The notes under the pieces: generated by a model
Database searches by the model: none
Told to the model about the DNA's origin: nothing
What the model saw: only the letters and a program-made list of their open reading frames with translations
Shown here: positions 24,463-33,229 of the stretch, in pieces
Layout: each line of letters begins with the position of its first letter
How positions within the stretch are numbered: position 1 is the stretch's first letter
Translations under genes and position numbers: made by a program
From: Mongoliitalea daihaiensis
GTDB lineage: Bacteria > Bacteroidota > Bacteroidia > Cytophagales > Cyclobacteriaceae
DNA length: 64,000 nt
Assembly: GCF_021596945.1 (NCBI RefSeq)
Contig: NZ_CP063779.1
Span: 3,818,001-3,882,000, forward strand
Reading direction: 5' to 3'

Positions 24463-25461
24463 TTATCCTTTCAACACTATCTTCCCCATCTGACTCCCTG
24501 CCTTCATTCGATCGAAGGCTTGAACAGCTTCGTCTAAGGAAAATACATGATCAATCACGGGCTTGATTTGATGTTGATTGACAAAGTTAAGCATAGCCTC
24601 AAAGTCTTTGTCTGAACCCATGGTAGAGCCAATGATTTGGAGTTGGTTCCAGAATACTTTTCTAGCATCAAAACCAGTAGGATTGCCTTTGGTAGCTCCA
24701 TAAAAAACTATTCGGGCACCTGGATTGGCTAATTTAATCAAGTTATTAAAAGTATCCCCTACCGCAGAATCGATGATCAAATCAAAACCTCCGGTAAGAG
24801 CAATTGCTTCTTTGACCCAGGCTTCATTGGTATAGTCAAAAGCTCCTGTTACTCCTAAAGAAAGTGCTTTTTGGCGTTTTTCTTCACTACTGCTGCTTAC
24901 ATAAACTTCAGCCCCTGCCGCTATTGCAAATTGTACAGCAAATTGGGCTACGCCTCCTCCGAAACCAGTTACCAATACTTTCTCATCTTTTTGAAGTCTT
25001 CCTTGAACCATCAAGGCTCTAAAGGCAGTCAAGCCACCCAAAGGCAGGGCTGCAGCCTCTTCCCAAGACAGATGGGATGGTTTTTCATGAAGACGGTCTG
25101 TCTTTATGTTGATAAACTCTGCCAAAGTACCATTATCAGGCATTCCCAAAATTTTATACTCTTTTACTTGCACTCGCTCATCTTCACCCCAATTCAAGGA
25201 AGGGTTGATGATTACCTCTTTTTTTAACCAAGAGGAATCCACCCCTTCACCCAATTCAACCACCACACCAGCACCATCCGAACCTAAAATCACACCATCC
25301 TTTAAATTAGGATACAATCCCTGTCTACACCATTCATCCCGATGATTTAAGGCACCTGCTTTTACCTGTACTATTACCTCCCCTTCACCCACCTTTGGCT
25401 TTTCAACATTTTTTATTTCTAACTGATTGGCAACACTTCTATTTAAAACAACTGCTTTCAT
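24463..25461 (-). CDS. MDR-superfamily oxidoreductase (quinone oxidoreductase-like)
   Basis: A 332-residue medium-chain dehydrogenase/reductase: N-terminal GroES-like part (PKVGEGEVIVQVKAGALNHRDEWCRQG, GVILGSDGAGVVVELGEGVD), then the Rossmann NAD(P) domain with VLVTGFGGGVAQFAVQFAIAAGAEVYVSSSS. The four-cysteine structural zinc lobe of alcohol dehydrogenases is absent, which favours a zinc-independent, NADPH-dependent quinone/enone reductase. The substrate is unknown. It is a lone gene; upstream lies nearly 2 kb of non-coding repeats. Confidence 0.85.
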   Translation of the reverse strand: MKAVVLNRSVANQLEIKNVEKPKVGEGEVIVQVKAGALNHRDEWCRQGLYPNLKDGVILGSDGAGVVVELGEGVDSSWLKKEVIINPSLNWGEDERVQVKEYKILGMPDNGTLAEFINIKTDRLHEKPSHLSWEEAAALPLGGLTAFRALMVQGRLQKDEKVLVTGFGGGVAQFAVQFAIAAGAEVYVSSSSEEKRQKALSLGVTGAFDYTNEAWVKEAIALTGGFDLIIDSAVGDTFNNLIKLANPGARIVFYGATKGNPTGFDARKVFWNQLQIIGSTMGSDKDFEAMLNFVNQHQIKPVIDHVFSLDEAVQAFDRMKAGSQMGKIVLKG

Positions 25462-25560
25462 GGTTTATGTTGGATTTATTGGATTTTAACACGATAGGGA
25501 TGGAATTAGTTTGGTTCTCCCAGATAAAACGGATTGAGCGGATTTGACGCAGATTTTGAT

Positions 25561-25823
25561 GGATATTGGCTGATGCGATATTGGTGGATATTATTGGATA
25601 TTGAAGGATATTGGCTGATGCGATATTGGTGGATATTATTGGATATTGGTGGATATTGGCTGATGCGATATTGGTGGATATTATTTGATATTTAGATTTA
25701 TGGATATAGAAAGATTTTTGGGGGTAGTGGGGGGAAATATGCTAGGCGAAATAATGTGGAAATAATTTTTTGGATATTGATGGATATTGGCTGACGCGAT
25801 ATTGGTGGATATTATTGGATATT
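25561..25823. repeat. Four copies of a 42-nt GGATATTGG-type repeat
   Basis: Copies at 25561-25602, 25606-25647, 25651-25692 and 25782-25823, each beginning GGATATTGGCTGA(T/C)GCGAT and ending in ATATT. The first three have a 45-nt period with 3-nt spacers (GAA, GGT). The fourth follows a 90-nt gap of related GGATAT-rich sequence. No coding frame is preserved. Confidence 0.85.
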
Positions 25824-26073
25824 TAGATATTTGGATATAGAGGTTTTGGGAATTAAATTATGTTGATTCCTTTTGTAAGGTTGGTAAAACCCATAAGGGG
25901 CGTTAGCCGGGTAATCTTCGTAGAACATGCCTGTTTGAAATCATTCAGAAGGTCGTAGCCCTGAGGTCTTAAATCAGAAACTATCTGCGTATTCGTGCCA
26001 ATTCCTGAGTCATGCGACCAAATTTTTCATCTACTTTTTTTCAGCGTTTTCTGTAGATTCTGCGAGAAATATC

Positions 26074-27275
26074 TATCTGTGGCAATCTGTGAAATCTGTG
26101 GACCGCCTTAAGGGAGTCATGCGACCGAATTTCCGCAATAACTTTCAGCGCTTTCTGCGTATTCCCCAAGAACTCCCCTCTTCGTGTAATTCGTGCCATT
26201 AGTGGACAGCCTACCCATGTAGTACTGCGCCTACAGGGCAGATGAGAGGTGCCTTGGTCTATCAATCCATGGGTTTGGAAACCCATGGTTACTATTGTGC
26301 TGACCCTCACGGGTCAGGGCTACAACATCGATTTCAAAGTTTTCTGTGTATTCTGCGCTTTCTGCGAGCCCCAATTTGCGACAGCAAATCCATCTGTGTC
26401 AATCTGTGAAGATCAAATTATCAATCTGTGTCTAATAATCATCTAGCTGGACAAGACCTCAGCGCTACGCGCCTCTAGTTCCCTGCATTATATCAATTGC
26501 TACGAAGACCACAGGGCTACGCCCCTGGTTGTTCGGGTACACCAATAAATTTTAGATTTCAGAAGGCAGGTTTTAGATTTGGTTTTCTCCTTTTCGCAAG
26601 CTGCAGGCATTCCTTATCTGTGCAAATTTGTGAAATCTGTGGACCGCCTTAAGGGAGCCCTGCGGCCAAATTTCCCCAATAACTTTCAGCGTCTTCCGTG
26701 GATTCCGCGAGAACTCCCTATCTGTGCCAATCTGTGAAATCTGTGGACCGCCTTAAGGGAGCCCTGCGACCAAATTTCCCCAATAACTTTCAGCCTCTTC
26801 CGTGGATTCCGCGCCTTCAGCGAGCCCCAATTTGCGATGGCAAATCCATCTGCGTTAATCTGTGAAGATCAAATTATCAATCTGTGTCTAATAATCATCT
26901 GGCTGGACAAGACCTCAGCGCTACGCGCCTCTGATACCAAGTATTATATCAATTACTACGAAGACCACAGGGCTACGCCCCTAGTTGATCGGTTTCATCA
27001 ATAAATTTTAAATTTCAGAAAGCAGGTTTTAGATTTGGTTTTCTCCTTTTCGCAAGCTGCAGGCACTCCCTATCTGTGCCAATCTGTGAAATCTGTGGAC
27101 AGCCTTAAGGGAGCTATCCGACCAAATTTTTCCATATTCTTTTTTCAGCGTTTTCAGTGGATTCCGCGAGAACTCCCTTTCTGTGCCAATCTGTGAACCG
27201 CCGTAAGGGAGCTATGCGACCGAATTTCCCCAATAACTTTCAGCCTCTTCCGTGGATTCCGCGAGAACCCCAAAT
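26074..27275. repeat. Composite repeat mosaic: module B (about 243 bp) and module A (about 105 bp)
   Basis: Module A (around AATCTGTGAAATCTGTGGAC, then CGCCTTAAGGGAG, AACTTTCAGC and GATTCCGCGAGAAC) occurs near 26074, 26614, 26719, 27069 and 27179. Module B (from GAGCCCCAATTTGCGA to TTTTCGCAAGCTGCAGGCA) occurs at 26366-26609 and 26822-27064. The order B-A-A is repeated twice with a 456-bp period, so a tandem duplication of a composite unit is the simplest reading. Coordinates are by eye, within a few bases. Confidence 0.75.
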
Positions 27276-27410
27276 TCCTGCCTGCGGCAGCCAGGCGCGC
27301 CATTAGTGGACAACCTTCTTCCCGTGGTAAAAATCTTCGAGGTCTGAAAGACCTTAAAGGTTACATTCCTTTCCTTTCCGTGGATTCAGCGCTTTCTGTG
27401 AGCATACTCC

Positions 27411-28982
27411 TTAGAAAGGTGCAGGCTCACCGCCCCATCCTCCTGCCAATGGATCATCATCTCCGTTGGCTTTGCTTTGTAACCTGATAGTATTTCCGGT
27501 TTCAAAATCTCCAGAAGCTGCACTCGGGAATTTGGTGCTGTAAGATACATCTTGTGGCTTGTACGGTACATTCATTTCCAAATCTGTAAACTTCGTGTAT
27601 TTTCCAATAAAGCGGAGTTTGACATTCTCCAACGAACCGTTTCTGTGCTTAGCAATGATCACCTCACCCACACCCATGGTGGAATGTCCATCTTCATCTT
27701 CTGTGATACCATAATATTCGGGCCTGTACAAAAACATTACCATATCCGCATCTTGCTCAATCGCTCCTGATTCCCTCAAATCGGATAATTGTGGACGCTT
27801 ATCTCCACCTCGTGTCTCCACAGCTCGGGACAACTGCGAAAGCGCAATCACTGGCACACTCAACTCTTTCGCCAATTTTTTCAACCCTCGGGAAATACTC
27901 GCAATCTCTTGTTCACGGTTACCACCCGAACCACCAGACTTACTATCCCCTGACATCAACTGCAAGTAGTCAATTACAATCAGCTGAATATCATGCTGAG
28001 CTTTTAATTTTCTACACTTGGCTCGTAACTCCAAGATAGATAAGGCAGGGGTATCATCCACAAACAGCGGCGCCTTTGAGAGCTTTCCAGTTTTGTGAAC
28101 CAACTGCTGCCATTCATATTCTGCTAAGGTTCCCTTTTTGATTTTTTCTGAATCTAGTTCAGCTTCTGAAGAAATCAGACGATTGACCAGCTGTATGGAA
28201 GACATCTCCAATGAAAAAATTGCAACCGGTCTTTCATGGTCCACCGCTGCATTGCGCAAAACAGACAATACAAATGCTGTCTTACCCATGGCAGGACGGG
28301 CAGCTATGATCACTAAATCAGATTTTTGCCAGCCCGAGGTAACTCTGTCCAAAGCAGTAAAACCACTGGGCACACCCGTCAATCCATCTTTCTGTCCTTT
28401 TTTCGCTTCTAATTCCAAAATCGCTTCCTTCATAATAGAGCGCATATCGGAATAGTTTTTTCGGATATTCTTTTCTGAAATTTCAAAAAGTGACTGCTCC
28501 ATTTTATCAAGCAGCTCGAATACATCCGTGGTATCCTCGTAAGCATCCCGCTGAATTTCTGAGGCTATGCTGATCATTTCCCGCTTCATAGACTGCTCCA
28601 TGATGATACGGGCGTGATATTCTATATTGGCAGCAGAAGATACACGCGAGGTTAATTCTGTTATAAAAAATGCTCCCCCTGCAATTTCCAATTTCCCCGT
28701 TTTCCGTAACTGATTAGTGACGGTCAGCATGTCAATCGGTTGGGATTCAGAAAACAACTCTAAAATAGCCTGATAAATAACTTTATGCGCTTCTTTGTAG
28801 AAACTTTCAGTTTTTAACAAATCCACCACATTAGTCAACGCCTCTTTTTCAAGCATCAATGCCCCTAGCACAGCCTCTTCCAAATCAAGTGCCTGTGGTG
28901 GTAACTTTCCTAAATTGGTGTTCAAATCGGGTTTTTTCCTACCGATCACTCTATCTCTAGAGCCGGGATTATTCTCTGCCAT
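27411..28982 (-). CDS. dnaB: Replicative DNA helicase DnaB
   Basis: Ring helicase that unwinds DNA ahead of the replication fork and recruits primase. The 523-residue protein has the N-terminal helical DnaB domain (PPQALDLEEAVLGALMLEKEAL, about 28-130) and the RecA-like C-terminal domain with Walker A ARPAMGKTA (228-236), Walker B LIVIDYLQLM, and LSQLSRAVETRGGDKRPQLSDLRESGAIEQDADMVMFLYR. The C-terminal 40 residues are Gly/Asn/Asp-rich and probably disordered. No intein is present. It is divergent from the Mpl-type ligase; a TACTTTTG box (28995-28988 on the reverse strand) lies a few bases before the ATG. Confidence 0.97.
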   Translation of the reverse strand: MAENNPGSRDRVIGRKKPDLNTNLGKLPPQALDLEEAVLGALMLEKEALTNVVDLLKTESFYKEAHKVIYQAILELFSESQPIDMLTVTNQLRKTGKLEIAGGAFFITELTSRVSSAANIEYHARIIMEQSMKREMISIASEIQRDAYEDTTDVFELLDKMEQSLFEISEKNIRKNYSDMRSIMKEAILELEAKKGQKDGLTGVPSGFTALDRVTSGWQKSDLVIIAARPAMGKTAFVLSVLRNAAVDHERPVAIFSLEMSSIQLVNRLISSEAELDSEKIKKGTLAEYEWQQLVHKTGKLSKAPLFVDDTPALSILELRAKCRKLKAQHDIQLIVIDYLQLMSGDSKSGGSGGNREQEIASISRGLKKLAKELSVPVIALSQLSRAVETRGGDKRPQLSDLRESGAIEQDADMVMFLYRPEYYGITEDEDGHSTMGVGEVIIAKHRNGSLENVKLRFIGKYTKFTDLEMNVPYKPQDVSYSTKFPSAASGDFETGNTIRLQSKANGDDDPLAGGWGGEPAPF

Positions 28983-29128
28983 ATCAACAAAAGTACTTCC
29001 TTTAACCCAATGTTTTTGAACAATTTACCCACGAGATATCCACAACGCTTTCAATTACTTGAAAATCATCACTTTCTAAAAATATCAAAAGAATCCAACA
29101 TTTACCGTACAATCTCTCCTCCCTTTAG

Positions 29129-29136
29129 TACCTTTG
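29129..29136 (+). promoter_or_regulatory. -7 box TACCTTTG before the Mpl-type ligase gene
   Basis: Exact match to TAnnTTTG, 17 nt before the ATG at 29154. No clear TTTG stands 19 nt upstream. It supports 29154 as the real start, since longer readings would include the promoter. Confidence 0.4.
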
Positions 29137-29153
29137 GATATTCTTTTAGTCGT

Positions 29154-30524
29154 ATGAGTCAACATTACCACTTTATAGCTATCGGCGGTGCTGTTATGCA
29201 CAATCTCGCCCTCTCCATGGTTCAAAAAGGCTACATCGTCACAGGTTCTGACGATGAAATCTACGAACCCTCCCGTACACGCCTGGAAAAAGCAGGAATA
29301 CTCCCCAACGCTAAAGGTTGGTTCCCTGAAAAAATCCATCCCGGATTGGATGGAATCATCCTAGGCATGCACGCGCGCATCGATAATCCAGAATTACAAC
29401 AAGCTAGAGCATTGGGTATTCCGGTCTATTCCTTCCCAGAATTTATCTATCAACAAAGTAAGGATAAAACTCGGATTGTCATCTCAGGAAGTCATGGCAA
29501 AACCAGCATTACTTCTATGATTTTGCATGTCTTAAGCTTTCATCAGCTCGCTTTCGACTATCTTGTTGGAGCTCAATTAGAAGGGTTTGACTTGATGGTC
29601 AAACTATCGGATGCTCCTATTATCATCATTGAGGGAGATGAATACCTAACCTCTCCGGAGGATAGAAGGCCAAAGTTCTTCCATTACCATCACGACATTC
29701 TCCTCATGAGTGGTATTGCTTGGGACCACTTCAATGTATTTCCCACCTTCGAAGGATACAAAGACCAATTCAGGCAGGTCATCACCATGACTCCTGATAC
29801 GGGGGTTTGGATTTATTGCGAAGAAGATGCCGAAGTAAAAACTTTGGCAGCAGAAGTCTCCAACCCAGCATTCAAAACAATCCCTTACGGTGTCCACTCC
29901 CATAGGATTGACGCTGGAAAAACCTATTTATCAACAGCTACGGGTGAAATCCCACTCCATATATTCGGGGCCCACAATTTACAAAACCTCTCCGGTGCCC
30001 TTCAGGTATGCCTACAGATAGGCTTGACCGAGAGTCAATTTTATCAGGCAATCGCAAGCTTCAAAGGTGCTGCAAAAAGGCAAGAAGTACTGGCATCTTC
30101 CGACCAATCTATCCTTTATCGGGATTTTGCGCATGCCCCTTCCAAACTGCAGGCAACCGTACAGGCAGTAAAAAATCAGTTTCCTGAAAGAAAATTAATT
30201 GCTGTACAAGAATTACATACCTACAGTTCGCTCAACAAAGACTTTGTACACAATTATGCGCATACCTTTGATATGGCGGATGAGGCGATTATTTATTTAA
30301 ATCCAAAAGCCGTATCTTTGAAAAAGCTGGAACTGATGGACCTTGCTACGCTTCGCGAAGGGTTCCAACGCGCAGACTTGAAGCTTTTTACAGACATCCA
30401 GGAATTAAAGTCCTTTTTGGAAAACCAAAACTATCATCAAACCAACTTATTACTCATGAGTTCGGGCAACTACGATGACATGGATCTCCAAAACATTACA
30501 AATAAAATCGAACAAACGAATTAA
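29154..30524 (+). CDS. mpl: Mur ligase, Mpl type (UDP-N-acetylmuramate:murein tripeptide ligase-like)
   Basis: A 456-residue cytoplasmic Mur ligase that would attach recovered cell-wall tripeptide to UDP-MurNAc in murein recycling. N-terminal Rossmann part YHFIAIGGAVMHNLALSMVQKGYIVTGSDDEIYEPSRTRLEKAGI; central ATP site ISGSHGKTSITSMILHVL; EGDEYLTSP; C-terminal domain after GAHNLQNLSGALQVCLQIG. GGAVMHNLA in place of the MurC GIGGxGMSxLA motif is typical of the Mpl branch. The start at 29154 is chosen because the Rossmann strand begins there and a -7 box precedes it. The exonuclease gene starts 3 bp after its stop. Confidence 0.88.
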   Translation: MSQHYHFIAIGGAVMHNLALSMVQKGYIVTGSDDEIYEPSRTRLEKAGILPNAKGWFPEKIHPGLDGIILGMHARIDNPELQQARALGIPVYSFPEFIYQQSKDKTRIVISGSHGKTSITSMILHVLSFHQLAFDYLVGAQLEGFDLMVKLSDAPIIIIEGDEYLTSPEDRRPKFFHYHHDILLMSGIAWDHFNVFPTFEGYKDQFRQVITMTPDTGVWIYCEEDAEVKTLAAEVSNPAFKTIPYGVHSHRIDAGKTYLSTATGEIPLHIFGAHNLQNLSGALQVCLQIGLTESQFYQAIASFKGAAKRQEVLASSDQSILYRDFAHAPSKLQATVQAVKNQFPERKLIAVQELHTYSSLNKDFVHNYAHTFDMADEAIIYLNPKAVSLKKLELMDLATLREGFQRADLKLFTDIQELKSFLENQNYHQTNLLLMSSGNYDDMDLQNITNKIEQTN

Positions 30525-30527
30525 GAC

Positions 30528-31334
30528 ATGAATTTGAATATCAAAACCCCCATTGCTTTTTTTGACATCGAATCTACGGGAACGAATGTTTCTACCGATA
30601 GAATCGTCGAAATTTCCATTTTAAAAGTTCATCCAGGAGGAAAAGAGGAATTAAAAACAGAGTTGGTCAATCCAACCATACCCATTCCTGCCGAAACATC
30701 TGCCATCCATGGCATCTATGACAAGGATGTGAAAGATAAACCAACATTTAAAGATTTATCGAAAGACATGCATCAGTTTTTAGCAGGTGCAGATTTAGCA
30801 GGCTTCAATGTGCTAAAATTTGATATTCCATTGTTGGTGGAAGAGTTTTTGAGAGCAGGAATAGATTTCGATATCGAGAAAAGAAATATCCTCGATGCTC
30901 AAAAAATCTTCCATATGATGGAAAAGAGAAATCTTTCTGCCGCCTATAAATTCTATTGCGGAAAATCTTTAGAAAATGCTCATAGTGCTGAAGCGGATAC
31001 CGTAGCAACTTATGAAGTATTCAAGGCCCAAATTGAAAAATATGCTGGAGAAACAGCCGAAGATCTGCTGGGGAATAAAATTGGAGTCTTCGAAAATGAC
31101 ATGAAAAAAATCCACAACATTCTCAACGAGAAAATGGTGGATCTAGCCGGTCGATTTATTTTTAATGAAAAAGGAGAAGAGTGTTTTAATTTTGGTAAAC
31201 ACAAAGGCAAAACAATCGAACAGGTGTTGAAAGAAGAACCTTCTTACTATGATTGGATGATGAAAGGAGATTTCCCATTGGATACCAAGCGCAAATTCAC
31301 ACAGGTGAAGTTGAGGGCTTTCAACAATCGGTAA
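30528..31334 (+). CDS. DEDDh 3'-5' exonuclease, DNA polymerase III epsilon-like, with C-terminal ExoX-like domain
   Basis: A 268-residue protein. The N-terminal exonuclease domain (about 1-175) has Exo I FFDIESTGTNVSTDRIVEISI, Exo II LAGFNVLKFDIPLLVEEFL and Exo III AHSAEADTVATYEVF, giving the Asp-Glu-Asp-Asp-His set of DEDDh nucleases. The C-terminal part FNFGKHKGKTIEQVLKEEPSYYDWMMKGDFP is the small motif found at the end of exodeoxyribonuclease X-type proteins (DUF3820-like). It may act in DNA repair or RNA trimming; it is not necessarily the replicative proofreader. It is transcribed with the Mpl-type ligase, with a 3-bp gap, and ends at a strong terminator. Confidence 0.88.
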   Translation: MNLNIKTPIAFFDIESTGTNVSTDRIVEISILKVHPGGKEELKTELVNPTIPIPAETSAIHGIYDKDVKDKPTFKDLSKDMHQFLAGADLAGFNVLKFDIPLLVEEFLRAGIDFDIEKRNILDAQKIFHMMEKRNLSAAYKFYCGKSLENAHSAEADTVATYEVFKAQIEKYAGETAEDLLGNKIGVFENDMKKIHNILNEKMVDLAGRFIFNEKGEECFNFGKHKGKTIEQVLKEEPSYYDWMMKGDFPLDTKRKFTQVKLRAFNNR

Positions 31335-31355
31335 TCTGATTTTATTGAAATAAAG

Positions 31356-31408
31356 ATGTCTTCCTATCTGAATGGCTCATAACCACTATGATAGGAAGAC
31401 ATTTTTTA
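31356..31408. terminator. Terminator between exonuclease and FAD oxidoreductase
   Basis: Perfect 13-bp inverted repeat ATGTCTTCCTATC (31356-31368) and GATAGGAAGACAT (31390-31402), then T6. The loop is 21 nt. It stands between convergent genes. Confidence 0.75.
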
Positions 31409-31424
31409 TATAGCTTATTGAATT

Positions 31425-33005
31425 TTAACGTCTTACATACTTCTCAACCAATCGTTCTGCACATCGCTCTCCATCCATGGCAGCGGAAACAATTCCTCCA
31501 GCATACCCTGCCCCTTCACCACAAGGATACAAGCCCTTGATAATCGGATGTTCAAAGGACTCTTTATCGCGAGGAATTCTCACAGGAGAGGAAGTTCTGC
31601 TTTCTATTCCGATCAGTTGAGCTTCATTGGTCAAATACCCTTTCATCTTCTTACCAAAAGCAACTAAACCCTGTCTTAATCTTTCTGATATCATTTTAGG
31701 TAATACCGCATGCATATCTACCGAGGAAAGTCCTGGCTGGTAAGATGTATCCAATAAGGACTCACTGACCTTTCTGTTAGTAAAATCGACCATACGCTGC
31801 GCTGGAGCAACCTGAGTTTCTCCCCCCATCTTCCAAGCCTTTTGCTCCACTTCTGCTTGAAACATCATTGCGGCTAAGGGGCCATAATGCGCATATTGAG
31901 GTAAATCCTCGAGTTCTACAGCCACAACCATTCCCGAATTGGCATATTTGCTATCCCTCCTACTTGGAGACATCCCATTCACAACCAACTCTCCTGGTGC
32001 AGTAGCGGCCGGAACAATAAATCCACCTGGGCACATGCAAAACGAAAACACCCCACGCTGCTTCCCTTGATATTCCGTCTGCTGTACCAAGGAATAATAG
32101 GAAGCAGGTAAATATGGCCCCCTATCCACTTCACAATGATACTGAATCTGATCAATCAAGTTTTGCCTATGCTCGATCCTAACCCCTAAAGCAAAGGGCT
32201 TAGCCTCAATCAAGATTTGTTTTTGATGGAGCAAATGAAAAATATCCCGAGCAGAGTGTCCTGTGGCTAAAATCACACCTTTGCCAAGGACTTTTTCTCC
32301 ATTCTGAAGAACGACTCCTTTCATTTCATTCCCATCTAAGATGAAATCTACCACCTTGGTATCAAAAAGTACCTCTCCCCCAGCCTCGAGGATGGAATTT
32401 CTGAGTTCGGCCACCAATTTGGGAAGTTTGTTTGTTCCAATATGTGGATGGGAGTCCACCAAAATCTCTTCCGTAGCTCCATGAGCTACAAAAATCTCCA
32501 TAATGCGGCGGATGTCACCTCGCTTCTTGGAGCGAGTATATAACTTTCCATCAGAATAAGTTCCTGCACCACCTTCACCAAAACAGTAATTGGATTCTGG
32601 ATTAACGATATGGTCTTTGTTGATTGCCGCCAAATCCCTTCTGCGGGCACGTACATCTTTCCCTCTCTCAATCAATATAGGTTTGACACCTAATTCAATT
32701 GCCCGCAAGGCAGCAAACATTCCAGCAGGACCTGCCCCTACAATGATGATGGGTTCAGCATTTCTGACATTCGGGTAATCGTTGTGAAAAGTGAGCATAG
32801 GCTCGGGTGCTTCTTTCACAAAAACCTCTGCGGTAACATTGATTTTCACCTGCCTTCCACGTGCATCAATGGATCGTTTGACTTGACGGGCATATACCTC
32901 TGATTCTGATAGCGTTATTCCAGCAGATTTTAACGCCGCAGCTTTAAAAAGCTCTTCCGTGTACGCCACTTCCGGCGTCAGTTGTAATTGAATTTCTTTT
33001 TTCAT
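31425..33005 (-). CDS. FAD-dependent oxidoreductase (COG2509-like)
   Basis: A 526-residue flavoprotein. An N-terminal 80-residue alpha/beta extension (QLTPEVAYTEELFKAAALKSAGI) precedes the FAD-binding GxGxxG motif IIVGAGPAGMFAALRAIELGVKPILIERG, then NYCFGEGGAGTYSDGKLYTRSKKRG, VILATGHSARDIFHLL and the C-terminal GLYPCGEGAGYAGGIVSAAMDGERCAE. This layout is that of the large, uncharacterised FAD dehydrogenases of COG2509 with a glutathione-reductase-like fold. The substrate is unknown. It is a single gene with about 224 bp of non-coding sequence upstream. Confidence 0.85.
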   Translation of the reverse strand: MKKEIQLQLTPEVAYTEELFKAAALKSAGITLSESEVYARQVKRSIDARGRQVKINVTAEVFVKEAPEPMLTFHNDYPNVRNAEPIIIVGAGPAGMFAALRAIELGVKPILIERGKDVRARRRDLAAINKDHIVNPESNYCFGEGGAGTYSDGKLYTRSKKRGDIRRIMEIFVAHGATEEILVDSHPHIGTNKLPKLVAELRNSILEAGGEVLFDTKVVDFILDGNEMKGVVLQNGEKVLGKGVILATGHSARDIFHLLHQKQILIEAKPFALGVRIEHRQNLIDQIQYHCEVDRGPYLPASYYSLVQQTEYQGKQRGVFSFCMCPGGFIVPAATAPGELVVNGMSPSRRDSKYANSGMVVAVELEDLPQYAHYGPLAAMMFQAEVEQKAWKMGGETQVAPAQRMVDFTNRKVSESLLDTSYQPGLSSVDMHAVLPKMISERLRQGLVAFGKKMKGYLTNEAQLIGIESRTSSPVRIPRDKESFEHPIIKGLYPCGEGAGYAGGIVSAAMDGERCAERLVEKYVRR

Positions 33006-33180
33006 CGTAAGGTGTCTATCCTTAAAGTAGTGATTAGTGTATTTTTGATTAGTGGATTAGTAATTGAGTGATTTAGTGAAATGGTCCAAGGTCCATTGTC
33101 GACAGTCAACAGTTCTGCGACTAACAAGTGAGGAGTATGCAATTTCGTTGTTCGAAAGATAAAATCAAGTTTCTAATACG

Positions 33181-33229
33181 CCCCTGTCTTGATTCTTGAT
33201 TCTTGCCTCTTGCTTCTAATCTCTCCCTT
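33181..33229. repeat. C/T-rich low-complexity repeat after the tryptophan dioxygenase stop
   Basis: TCTTGATTCTTGATTCTTGC, CTCTTGCTTCTAATCTCTCC and CTTCTAACTCTCC run up to the stop of the reverse-strand gene. It resembles the stretch at 24421-24462 in composition and in its place at the 3' end of a gene. Confidence 0.5.

Larger units (their letters stand above)
25462..27410. other. 1.9-kb intergenic region without genes, built of repeats
   Basis: No credible coding frame was found on either strand; short open frames here repeat with the DNA repeats and lack family patterns. The left part (25561-25823) carries 42-nt repeats; the right part (26074-27275) is a mosaic of two repeat modules. Small hairpins with a CTACG-type loop (GCGCTACGCGC near 26461 and 26921; CAGGGCTACGCCCCTG near 26511 and 26968) and a CCTGCCTGCGGCAG-type palindrome near 27278 are embedded. 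Confidence 0.8.

Noticed and set aside
25561-25823. CRISPR array
   Set aside because: Repeats are 42 nt but spacers are only 3 nt, there are no cas genes, and the repeats are not followed by unique spacers of normal size.
26041-26446. Short open frames in the repeat mosaic
   Set aside because: They arise from repeated non-coding words, have no recognised domain and are not preserved between repeat copies.
27350-27380. Fourth copy of the ECF promoter element (GGTTACAT near 27359)
   Set aside because: The GGTTACAT word is present, but no CGAC stands 15 nt downstream and no gene follows in that direction.
27411-29154. Origin of replication near dnaB
   Set aside because: No DnaA-box cluster or dnaA gene seen; dnaB location alone is not evidence for an origin in this group.
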